Positions 1-4,819 of a DNA stretch of 5,799 bases are shown here, piece by piece. The notes under the pieces were generated by a model. It had not been told where the DNA came from, ran no database searches, and saw nothing but the letters and a program-made list of their open reading frames with translations. A program made the translations under genes and the position numbers. Position 1 is the first letter of the stretch, and the number at the start of each line of letters is the position of its first letter. Source of the DNA: Burkholderiales bacterium (lineage in GTDB: Bacteria; Pseudomonadota; Gammaproteobacteria; Burkholderiales; Casimicrobiaceae); NCBI GenBank assembly GCA_031277445.1, contig JAITMH010000207.1, positions 1 through 5,799 on the forward strand. The letters are read 5' to 3'.

Positions 1-4
1 ACGA

Positions 5-391
5 ATGAAATTACTGCTCGACACCCACCTGCTCTTATGGGCTGCCGGATCGCCGAACCGCCTGCCAGCGGATGCGCGGGTCTTGATTGAGGATACGGAA
101 AACGAACTGTTCTTCAGCGCCGCCAGCCTTTGGGAGATTGCGATCAAGTCCCGTTTGGGCCGTGACGACTTCAAAGCCGATGCACGGCTGCTGTATCGCG
201 GCTTGTCGGATAACGGCTACAACGAATTGCCGATATCCGGTAAACACGCTACTGCCATCGACCTTTTGCCGCCCATTCACAAAGACCCGTTCGACCGGAT
301 GCTGGTAGCGCAAGCCGCCGTTGAAGGCTTTACCCTGCTGACCGCCGACGAAACCGTTGCACGTTATCCTGGGTCGATACGGAGGGTGTGA
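5..391 (+). CDS. vapC: VapC-family PIN-domain toxin (ribonuclease) of a type II toxin-antitoxin pair
   Basis: A 128-residue protein, the usual length for a single PIN domain. It opens with MKLLLDTHLLLWA, which places the first metal-binding acidic residue at D6. E44 lies in SLWEIAIK, D94 and D97 in HKDPFDRML, and D115 in LLTADE. Together these form the acidic cluster that binds Mg2+ or Mn2+ in PIN nucleases, so the active site looks intact. VapC-type toxins cleave RNA (often tRNA or rRNA) and are held inactive by a co-transcribed antitoxin. This subgroup, with the DTHLLLW opening, is commonly paired with a Phd/YefM-type antitoxin. The ATG sits in ATGA at 5-8, so an upstream gene in the +2-shifted frame could end there by 4-nt overlap; the antitoxin itself is outside the window. 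The gene converges on dprA. Family assignment is firm; the RNA target cannot be told. Confidence 0.9.
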   Translation: MKLLLDTHLLLWAAGSPNRLPADARVLIEDTENELFFSAASLWEIAIKSRLGRDDFKADARLLYRGLSDNGYNELPISGKHATAIDLLPPIHKDPFDRMLVAQAAVEGFTLLTADETVARYPGSIRRV

Positions 392-402
392 GCAGGGATC
401 AG

Positions 403-514
403 AACGGCGTCATTGCGAGGAACGAAGTGACGAAGCAATCCAGTGTTTTTTTGATGCGCCCATTTTCTGGATTGCTTCCCGCCACGCTGCGCTCGCGGTC
501 GCAATGACGCCGTT
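403..514. repeat. Long inverted repeat of the widespread REP-like 'CATTGCGAGGAacGAAG..GCAATCC' type
   Basis: The outer arms AACGGCGTCATTGCGA (403-418) and TCGCAATGACGCCGTT (499-514) pair perfectly over 16 bp. The inner arms GAAGCAATCCAG (432-443) and CTGGATTGCTTC (467-478) pair perfectly over 12 bp. An unpaired bulge separates them, and the loop is about 23 nt. Forward translation of the left arm gives CEERSDEAIQ, a peptide often mis-annotated as protein because this DNA repeat occurs in many bacterial genomes. Lying between two convergent genes, the hairpin could also help end transcription from both sides, although it has no clean U-tract. The repeat family is recalled from knowledge; the pairing is read directly. 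Confidence 0.85.
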
Positions 515-518
515 CTTC

Positions 519-542
519 TTCGCGCCTTCGCGCCTTCGCGTG
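519..542. repeat. Short tandem array of TTCGCGCC (8 bp, three units)
   Basis: Two exact TTCGCGCC units (519-526, 527-534) are followed by a variant, TTCGCGTG (535-542). The array sits between the right arm of the long inverted repeat and the right terminal repeat of element A. It therefore interrupts what would otherwise be a continuous right arm. The translated form (FAPSRLRVR) is a familiar artefact of a dispersed repeat in proteobacterial genomes. Its role is unknown. Confidence 0.7.
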
Positions 543-552
543 AGATGGTTTT

Positions 553-573
553 CTGATCCCTGATCCCTGATCA
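553..573. repeat. Heptad tandem array CTGATCC overlapping the dprA stop codon
   Basis: Three 7-bp units, CTGATCC (553-559), CTGATCC (560-566) and CTGATCA (567-573), run up to and into dprA. The last three bases are the complement of its TGA stop. A single inverse unit, GGATCAG, lies at 396-402 across the spacer. The same CTGAnnn heptad family recurs at 3493-3527 (inverted) and 3676-3707 (direct). Confidence 0.8.
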
Positions 574-1734
574 CCTGACTTGCCAACGCCCGCCGGGCAG
601 CGCCGCGACGCGGCTCTGCAATTCCAGCATGATCAGTTCTGCCTGCAACGCATCGGCGCTGCTGCCGGTACGCGCTACCAGCGTGTCGAGATCGACGGGG
701 TCGTGTCCGAGCGCCGCCAATAAACCCGTAGCGGTTGTGTCGCCTGCGTTTTCATCGCTTGCCGTTTTGTCACCCGCAATTTTGTCGCCTGCGGTTTCGC
801 CATTTTTTGCCGCTGCGCCGGAAGGCGTTTGTTTCATCGACGACGACGCCTGCCGCAACGCCGGAAGTTCGTCGAGAATGTCTTGCGCGGTTTCGACGAG
901 TTTGGCGCCGTCACGGATCAGTTTGTGGCAGCCTTTGGAAAACGGCGAGTGGATCGAACCCGGCACAGCGAACACATCGCGTCCCTGTTCTCCCGCCAGC
1001 CGCGCTGTGATCAGTGAGCCTGACGACAGTGTGGCTTCGATGACGAGCACGCCCTGCGCCAGTCCGCTAATGATTCGGTTGCGGCGCGGAAAATTCGCGG
1101 GTAACGGCGGGGTGCCCGGCAGAAATTCGGAGAGGATGCCGCCTTTTCCGGCAAGCTTATGTGCGAGCGCGTGGTTTCGCGCCGGATACACGCGGTCGGG
1201 GCCGGTGCCGATCACGGCCAGACTGGAGCCAACGCCGGTCAGTCCGCCTTCGTGGGCGGCGGCGTCGATGCCCAGCGCCATGCCGGAGATGATGGTCACG
1301 CCCGCCTGCGACAGCGCGGCAGCGAAGGCGCGGGCGTTGTCCAGTCCTTGCGGGGTCGCGTTGCGGCTGCCGACAATCGCCAGCGCCGGACGCGACAGCA
1401 ATTCTCTCTGGCCGACGAAGAAGAAGACCGGCGGGGCGTCGTTCAACTCAAGCAAGGCCGACGGATAATCCGGGTCGTCCCAGGTCACCAGTTGGTGTCC
1501 TTCTCCGGTTAACCAGTCCCGTGTGATCGCCAGTCGCTCGGCGTCGGGCGATTGCAGTCGCGCCAATGTTGTTTTCGGAACGAAGGGCGCAAGTCCCGTC
1601 GGCGACGCTGCCAGCACGGCTTCCGGTGTGCCAAATTCCCGAAGAAGCCGCGCCAGAACCGGCGCAGACAAGCCCCATAATGCCAACGCCACCCAGGCTT
1701 GCGCTCGGGTGGCGTCGTTGGTATTAACTGCCAT
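571..1734 (-). CDS. dprA: DNA-processing protein DprA/Smf
   Basis: DprA binds incoming single-stranded DNA in the cytoplasm during natural transformation, protects it and loads RecA. The 387 residues show an N-terminal helical region (about 10-75) and then the Rossmann-like core. Core motifs in order are VGSRNAT (121-127), SGMALGIDAAAHEGGL (150-165), GTGPDRVYPARN (177-188), FPRRNRIISGLA (215-226), GVLVIEA (228-234) and SGSLITARLAGEQGRDVFAVPG (238-259). A C-terminal winged helix, about 336-387, ends in LPGGRWQVR. A low-complexity linker with four 5-residue repeats (316-335) separates core and winged helix. The gene follows the LysM gene after 21 nt, so the two are probably co-transcribed, as in many betaproteobacteria. 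No strong Shine-Dalgarno sequence precedes the ATG, which may mean translation coupled to the upstream gene. The stop codon is embedded in a heptad repeat. Confidence 0.96.
   Translation of the reverse strand: MAVNTNDATRAQAWVALALWGLSAPVLARLLREFGTPEAVLAASPTGLAPFVPKTTLARLQSPDAERLAITRDWLTGEGHQLVTWDDPDYPSALLELNDAPPVFFFVGQRELLSRPALAIVGSRNATPQGLDNARAFAAALSQAGVTIISGMALGIDAAAHEGGLTGVGSSLAVIGTGPDRVYPARNHALAHKLAGKGGILSEFLPGTPPLPANFPRRNRIISGLAQGVLVIEATLSSGSLITARLAGEQGRDVFAVPGSIHSPFSKGCHKLIRDGAKLVETAQDILDELPALRQASSSMKQTPSGAAAKNGETAGDKIAGDKTASDENAGDTTATGLLAALGHDPVDLDTLVARTGSSADALQAELIMLELQSRVAALPGGRWQVR
730..789 (-). repeat. Four 15-bp in-frame repeats in the DprA linker
   Basis: Four consecutive 5-codon units encode GDKIA, GDKTA, SDENA and GDTTA (DprA residues 316-335) between the Rossmann core and the winged helix. 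The units differ at several bases, so the expansion is not very recent. The region is Ala/Asp/Gly/Thr-rich and probably disordered. Confidence 0.8.
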
Positions 1735-1755
1735 TCGTGATGCGGTCGGCTGTGC

Positions 1756-2868
1756 TTACGGATTACGCACGAAGTCGCCGACGTTGACCGGATCGGTCGT
1801 GTTAAGCGTCATTGCGTACGATGCGTTTTCAAACACGCGGAAAACGAAAACCAGCGCGATCCGCTCATCAGGCACGGTGATCATGTTGGGTTTTTGATAC
1901 CAGGTCGTGTTGTCAAAACCGCGAATGATTTGCTCACGCGCTGTGTTCGGACGCGGGTCTTCAATCGGTTTGACTTGCCGATACACCGCCAGCACATTAC
2001 CGACGGCGACGCCTTGTTTCTCGCCCTGATCAAGCACGACGATTTCGTTGCGCCCCATTTCGGTCGCGCCACGGAACGAGGAGACGATGAACGCTTCGAT
2101 GGTGCGATCCGGCGCATGCGGCGCATAGTTCACCATCACTTCGCTCGGCACAGGCACCAGCCGATCACCAACGCTGATTTCTTCATTCGCGGACAGGATT
2201 CGCAACGTACTCGCTTCGTTGTCGTGCGTGCCGAACCGTTCAACTTCGGTGTTCCCAAGATAGCGGTACTCAACGCCCAGCAATTTGCCGTCAATACTGC
2301 GAACCGGTTTGCTCGGGCGGAAAAGATTCCAGCGCGTTCCTTTATCAGGCGTCACACCGATTGCGTAAACAAGATCGTTGGTGCCTTGCAAGATACGACC
2401 ACGCGCACGACCTTCGACAATCTCGGCAGCGCCCTCAAGCCCGTCCTGATCGGCAATGAAAGAGCGCGTCAGGAACGGCTCAATATCGCCCGGCGGAATG
2501 CTCGGAATTTCCGAATGCGGCAACGGCGATGCCCGCACTTTCGGCGAGATTCTTTCAATCGTCAGACGAGGATCGCCACTGGCGCTCCGCGACAAGACGA
2601 TCACGTCGCCCGGATAAATCCGGTGCGGATTCTTGATCTGGTCTTTGTTCATGTCCCAGATCTCCGGCCAGCGCCAGGGCTTGTCCAGATATCTTCCGGC
2701 AATACCCCAGAGCGTATCGCCTTTCTGCACCGTATAGCGATCCGGTGCGTCACTGCGGACGGTCAACTTATCAGCATCCGTTGTTTGCGCGATGGAACTC
2801 CAGCTCAAACAAAATGCTGCGATTAGTGCAAAGGCCTTGGCGGCCATGATAGACTTTTGGCGCATCAT
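1756..2868 (-). CDS. Exported LysM-domain protein, probable peptidoglycan binding
   Basis: A 370-residue protein from the ATG at 2868. The N-terminus has basic residues, a hydrophobic stretch (AKAFALIAAFCLSW) and a likely signal peptidase I site after SSIA near residue 28, so the product should be periplasmic or envelope-attached. A LysM domain follows at about 45-92 (YTVQKGDTLWGIAGRY ... NPHRIYPGDVIVL), the fold that binds the glycan backbone of peptidoglycan. The remaining 270 or so residues have no motif I recognise beyond the conserved C-terminal pattern of this family (DQGEKQGVAVGNVLAVYR and TDPVNVGDFVRNP). A GTG at 2892 would add eight residues, but AGAGGGG at 2874-2880 supports the ATG at 2868, or the adjacent ATG at 2865. 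It is upstream of dprA and divergent from def, a common arrangement. The exact function is not established; a role in envelope maintenance is inference. Confidence 0.9.
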   Translation of the reverse strand: MMRQKSIMAAKAFALIAAFCLSWSSIAQTTDADKLTVRSDAPDRYTVQKGDTLWGIAGRYLDKPWRWPEIWDMNKDQIKNPHRIYPGDVIVLSRSASGDPRLTIERISPKVRASPLPHSEIPSIPPGDIEPFLTRSFIADQDGLEGAAEIVEGRARGRILQGTNDLVYAIGVTPDKGTRWNLFRPSKPVRSIDGKLLGVEYRYLGNTEVERFGTHDNEASTLRILSANEEISVGDRLVPVPSEVMVNYAPHAPDRTIEAFIVSSFRGATEMGRNEIVVLDQGEKQGVAVGNVLAVYRQVKPIEDPRPNTAREQIIRGFDNTTWYQKPNMITVPDERIALVFVFRVFENASYAMTLNTTDPVNVGDFVRNP

Positions 2869-2873
2869 GAGAT

Positions 2874-2880
2874 CCCCTCT
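2874..2880 (-). promoter_or_regulatory. Ribosome binding site deciding the LysM gene start
   Basis: On the minus strand AGAGGGG lies 5 nt before ATG 2868-2866 and 8 nt before ATG 2865-2863. It falls inside the reading frame if the GTG at 2892 is used, and nothing comparable precedes that GTG. The downstream ATG pair is therefore preferred. Confidence 0.6.
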
Positions 2881-2941
2881 CAGCGGGAACACGAGTGTTG
2901 ATTCCTGAATAAACTACCACAAAATAAGGACTTGCAACGCA

Positions 2942-2955
2942 TTTTGCATGCAAAA
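2942..2955. promoter_or_regulatory. Perfect 14-bp palindrome in the LysM/def divergent region
   Basis: TTTTGCATGCAAAA is its own reverse complement. It is flanked by a further imperfect pair, TTGCA (2932-2936) and TGCAA (2958-2962). The site lies 26 nt before the def ATG and about 75 nt before the LysM start, where a dimeric regulator could control either gene. In def mRNA it could instead form a small hairpin ahead of the ribosome site. No regulator is recognised. A TTGCAA at 2932-2937 could be a weak leftward -35, but the matching -10 is poor. Confidence 0.4.
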
Positions 2956-2970
2956 CCTGCAATGTTTTCG

Positions 2971-2975
2971 AGGAG
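2971..2975 (+). promoter_or_regulatory. Shine-Dalgarno sequence of def
   Basis: AGGAG lies 6 nt before the ATG at 2982, a near-ideal site. It contrasts with fmt, which has none, although both genes belong to the same pathway. Confidence 0.8.
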
Positions 2976-2981
2976 TGTTGT

Positions 2982-3485
2982 ATGGCATTACTTCCCGTGC
3001 TCGAATACCCGGACCCGCGGCTGAGAACCGTCGCCGCGCCGGTGACCGAAATAACGCCGGAAATCCGGCAGTTGATCCGCGATATGGCCGAAACCATGTA
3101 CGCGGCGCCCGGTATCGGGCTGGCGGCCACGCAAGTGGATTTTCATAGCCAAATCATCGTGATAGACACTTCCGAGACCAAGGACGCGCTTCTGGTGCTG
3201 ATCAACCCGGAAATTATTGAACACAGCGGTGAGATTTATGGCGACGAGGGCTGCCTGTCGGTTCCGGGTTATTACGATGAAATAAAACGCGCCGAGACCA
3301 TCACGGTTCGTGCGATGAATGAGGACGGCCAAAGCTACGAATTCGATGCCGATGGTCTTTTGGCGGTGTGCATACAGCACGAAATCGACCACCTGCACGG
3401 CAAAGTTTTTGTCGATTACCTGTCGCTGTTGAAGCGCTCGCGTGTCGCCGCCAAGCTGAAAAAACAGCGGCGAATAACAATGTAA
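2982..3485 (+). CDS. def: Peptide deformylase
   Basis: This cytosolic metalloenzyme removes the formyl group from the N-terminal methionine of nascent proteins at the ribosome exit. At 167 residues it has normal bacterial length. All three signature motifs are present: GIGLAATQ (44-51), EGCLS (89-93, with metal ligand C91) and HEIDHL (133-138, with metal ligands H133 and H137 and catalytic E134). This makes it a complete and presumably active enzyme. The start is fixed by a good AGGAG and by the conserved [15 protein letters not shown] opening. The gene is divergent from the LysM gene. fmt, which installs the same formyl group, follows on the same strand, but after about 220 bp of repeats, so transcription from the def promoter may or may not reach it. 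Confidence 0.97.
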   Translation: MALLPVLEYPDPRLRTVAAPVTEITPEIRQLIRDMAETMYAAPGIGLAATQVDFHSQIIVIDTSETKDALLVLINPEIIEHSGEIYGDEGCLSVPGYYDEIKRAETITVRAMNEDGQSYEFDADGLLAVCIQHEIDHLHGKVFVDYLSLLKRSRVAAKLKKQRRITM

Positions 3486-3492
3486 TTCGCAG

Positions 3493-3527
3493 GGATCAGG
3501 AATCAGATGTCAGATATCAGATATCAG
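3493..3527. repeat. Heptad array nnnTCAG, five units
   Basis: Consecutive 7-bp units read GGATCAG, GAATCAG, ATGTCAG, ATATCAG and ATATCAG. They are the reverse complement of the CTGAnnn type seen at 3676-3707 and 553-573. The constant part is TCAG, and the first three bases vary. Confidence 0.8.
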
Positions 3528-3563
3528 AAAAACCTTCTCGTGCGAAGGCATAGAAACCAGATG

Positions 3564-3594
3564 TTGCGGTTCGCTTTGCCCATTACGCTATAAA
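3564..3594 (+). promoter_or_regulatory. Weak candidate promoter for fmt inside element B
   Basis: TATAAA at 3589-3594 matches a sigma70 -10 box at five of six positions. TTGCGG at 3564-3569 would be a poor -35 with a long 19-bp spacer. It lies in the only non-repeat part of the spacer, 115 bp before fmt. It would explain how fmt is expressed if the repeats uncouple it from def. This is suggestive only. Confidence 0.25.
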
Positions 3595-3605
3595 CTACGA
3601 TTTTT

Positions 3606-3632
3606 CTTTGTGCTCTTTGTGTTCTTTGCGGT
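3606..3632. repeat. 9-bp tandem array CTTTGTGnT, three units
   Basis: The units are CTTTGTGCT (3606-3614), CTTTGTGTT (3615-3623) and CTTTGCGGT (3624-3632). Read on the minus strand it encodes the NRKEHKEHKEK pattern, a dispersed repeat often mis-called as protein. It occupies a position in element B comparable to the TTCGCGCC array in element A. Confidence 0.75.
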
Positions 3633-3642
3633 TAATTTTCTT

Positions 3643-3670
3643 CTGGATTCCCGCTTTCGCGGGAATGACG
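3643..3670. repeat. Short hairpin repeat of the ATTCCC..GGGAAT type
   Basis: ATTCCCGC (3647-3654) and GCGGGAAT (3659-3666) form a perfect 8-bp stem with a TTTC loop. It is bordered by CTGG and GACG, which belong to the same dispersed family. It resembles the dRS3-type repeats known from Neisseria and similar repeats elsewhere (minus-strand translation VIPAKAGIQ). A run of T is absent after it, so it is not a convincing terminator. Confidence 0.75.
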
Positions 3671-3675
3671 GAGCT

Positions 3676-3707
3676 CTGACCTCTGACCTCTGATCCCTGA
3701 CCTCTGC
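3676..3707. repeat. Heptad array CTGAYCY ending at the fmt start codon
   Basis: The units CTGACCT, CTGACCT, CTGATCC and CTGACCT are followed by a broken CTGC. The array ends 1 nt before the fmt ATG and occupies the place where a ribosome binding site would be expected. Confidence 0.8.
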
Positions 3708-3708
3708 C

Positions 3709-4659
3709 ATGCGCCTCGCTTTTGCCGGAACTCCCGATTTTGCCGCCACAACTCTCGCCGCGCTGATTGATGGCGGCTTCACGCCGGAGTTTGTACTCAC
3801 TCAACCTGACCGCGCACAAGGCCGTGGTTTGAAGCTGACCGCCTCGCCAGTCAAACAGTTGGCTTTGGCGCACGACATTCCGGTATTTCAGCCGCCGACG
3901 CTGAAAACCGGCGACGCGCAAGCGCCGTTGCTGGCGCGGCAGATCGACGTGCTGCTTGTCGCCGCGTACGGCCTGATTTTGCCGACGACGATTCTTGACT
4001 GGCCCCGTTTCGGTTGTCTGAATGTGCATGCTTCACTGCTGCCGCGCTGGCGCGGCGCGGCGCCGATCCAGCACGCCCTTCTGGCAGGCGATGCCAAAAC
4101 CGGTATTACGCTGATGCAGATGGACGCCGGTCTTGATACCGGCGCGATGATCGCGGCGCGGGAAGTGCCGATCCGCCCCGAAGACACGGCAGGCAGTTTG
4201 CACAACACCCTCGCCGCCATTGGCGCGGCGTTGACGGTTGACGCCTTGCGCCAACTGGAAAAAGAGGGTGCGCTGTCCAGCGTCCCGCAAGACGACGCGC
4301 TCGCCACCTACGCCGGCAAAATCGACAAATCGCACGCCTGCATCGACTGGTCGCAGGACGTCGCTACCATCGAACGCACCATCCGCGCTTTCAATCCTGT
4401 TCCGGGAGCGCATACATTATTGAATGGTGTACCGCACAAACTCTGGCGAGCGACGACGCTTTTGCCAACGCTTTTGCCAAATACAACAACAGGCGCAACG
4501 CCCGGCACTGTACTGGCGGTGCAGCCTCAAGGTATCGACATCGCTTGCAGGAACGGTGTTCTCAGAGTTCTGGAATTGCAACCCGCCGGAGGAAAAAGGC
4601 TAACCACCGCGGCGTTTCTGGCGGGACATTCCTTGCTGCCGGGATGCCTGATGGGATAA
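3709..4659 (+). CDS. fmt: Methionyl-tRNA formyltransferase
   Basis: The enzyme transfers a formyl group from 10-formyltetrahydrofolate to Met-tRNAfMet in the cytosol, allowing normal initiation. The 316 residues are of standard length. The catalytic domain (about 1-205) starts with MRLAFAGTPDFA and carries N105 and H107 in NVHASLLPRWRGAAPI (105-120) and D143 in GLDTG, the expected catalytic set. The C-terminal tRNA-binding domain covers about 206-316. FNPVPGA at 229-235 replaces the more usual FNPWPGA. The start is fixed by family alignment, yet no Shine-Dalgarno sequence is visible because a CTGAYCY array runs right up to the ATG. The C-terminal domain contains an in-frame 12-bp duplication (TLLPTLLP, 250-257). 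rsmB, often next, is absent here. Confidence 0.97.
   Translation: MRLAFAGTPDFAATTLAALIDGGFTPEFVLTQPDRAQGRGLKLTASPVKQLALAHDIPVFQPPTLKTGDAQAPLLARQIDVLLVAAYGLILPTTILDWPRFGCLNVHASLLPRWRGAAPIQHALLAGDAKTGITLMQMDAGLDTGAMIAAREVPIRPEDTAGSLHNTLAAIGAALTVDALRQLEKEGALSSVPQDDALATYAGKIDKSHACIDWSQDVATIERTIRAFNPVPGAHTLLNGVPHKLWRATTLLPTLLPNTTTGATPGTVLAVQPQGIDIACRNGVLRVLELQPAGGKRLTTAAFLAGHSLLPGCLMG
4456..4479 (+). repeat. Perfect 12-bp tandem duplication inside fmt
   Basis: ACGCTTTTGCCA occurs twice in immediate succession (4456-4467, 4468-4479), encoding TLLP twice in frame. Both copies are identical at every base, including silent positions, which suggests a recent duplication. It lies in the C-terminal domain, before the variable TTTGATPGT segment, and probably adds four residues to a loop. 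Confidence 0.85.
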
Positions 4660-4819
4660 TATTAAGCGCATGTCCTAATTGTTCGTCAATAATTGATCTT
4701 TATGGAATAACCCTGATAAAAAAATGGATATTTTTTCTTCCATCCATTGACATCATCAATTCTCTCATTGACAATTGCCGGACATCTTATTTGTTACAAA
4801 ACTCGTTAGAAAACCGACT
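4660..4819. other. AT-rich intergenic region between fmt and the Rrf2 regulator
   Basis: These 160 bases are visibly richer in A and T than the flanking genes. They contain an 11-bp palindrome, TCAAT-A-ATTGA (4686-4696), a long A-run followed by a T-run (about 4718-4736), and a 7-bp inverted pair, AATGGAT/ATCCATT (4723-4729, 4742-4748). Neither inverted structure makes a convincing terminator. I find no gene or RNA here. It most likely holds the promoter and operator of the downstream regulator. Confidence 0.5.
4745..4775 (+). promoter_or_regulatory. Candidate promoter with duplicated CATTGACA for the Rrf2 regulator
   Basis: CATTGACA occurs at 4745-4752 and again at 4766-4773, exactly 21 bp apart or two helical turns. 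The first copy holds a consensus -35, TTGACA (4747-4752). With a 17-bp spacer it faces GACAAT (4770-4775), a 4/6 match to -10, which overlaps the second copy. The transcript would begin about 40 nt before the ATG. The second TTGACA (4768-4773) has no good -10 of its own. A protein bound at the second copy would cover the -10, consistent with autorepression (inference). Confidence 0.45.

Larger units (their letters stand above)
393..562. mobile_element. Composite MITE-like repeat element A (12-bp terminal inverted repeats)
   Basis: The spacer between vapC and dprA is bounded by a perfect 12-bp inverted repeat: CAGGGATCAGAA at 393-404 and TTCTGATCCCTG at 551-562. Inside are, in order, a long imperfect inverted repeat (403-514) and an 8-bp tandem array (519-542). 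A heptad array (553-573) starts at the right terminus. No open reading frame inside looks like a real gene, so any mobility would have to be supplied in trans. No target-site duplication is evident. Element B at 3490-3699 has the same 10-bp core termini in the same orientation. The element label is inference from this architecture; simple accumulation of repeats is the alternative. Confidence 0.55.
3490..3699. mobile_element. Composite MITE-like repeat element B between def and fmt
   Basis: CAGGGATCAG (3490-3499) and CTGATCCCTG (3690-3699) form a perfect 10-bp inverted pair, identical to the core termini of element A. Inside are an inverted heptad array (3493-3527), about 75 bp of non-repeat sequence, a 9-bp tandem array (3606-3632) and a short perfect hairpin (3643-3670). 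The direct heptad array begins at 3676. The left end is 4 nt after the def stop and the right array reaches 3707, so repeats fill nearly the whole spacer. There is no convincing gene inside. The element interpretation is inference from its similarity to A. Confidence 0.55.

Noticed and set aside
357..563. A 68-codon plus-strand open frame containing CEERSDEAIQ and FAPSRLRVR
   Set aside because: Both peptides are translations of dispersed DNA repeats; the frame overlaps the vapC end and has no gene-like features.
629..1468. A 279-codon plus-strand frame opposite dprA
   Set aside because: A shadow of the GC-rich dprA; the DprA frame has every family motif and this one has none.
1894..2826. A 310-codon plus-strand frame opposite the LysM gene
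   Set aside because: The minus strand gives a signal peptide and LysM domain in good order; this frame has no recognisable domain and is an antisense shadow.
3493..3707. A CRISPR array suggested by regularly repeated short units
   Set aside because: The units are contiguous 7-mers or 9-mers without unique spacers, and no cas gene is present.
3595..4029. A 144-codon minus-strand frame with VIPAKAGIQ and KEHKEHKEK
   Set aside because: It is opposite fmt, and its only recognisable peptides come from intergenic repeats.
4723..4748. A terminator for fmt at the AATGGAT/ATCCATT inverted pair
   Set aside because: A weak AT-rich 7-bp stem with a 12-nt loop and no following T-run; it overlaps the likely promoter of the next gene.
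4775..4819. A longer N-terminus of the Rrf2 regulator from TTG 4775
   Set aside because: The extra residues do not fit the family, whose conserved start is M(R/Q)L-x-x-FTDY, and they would overlap the candidate -10 box.
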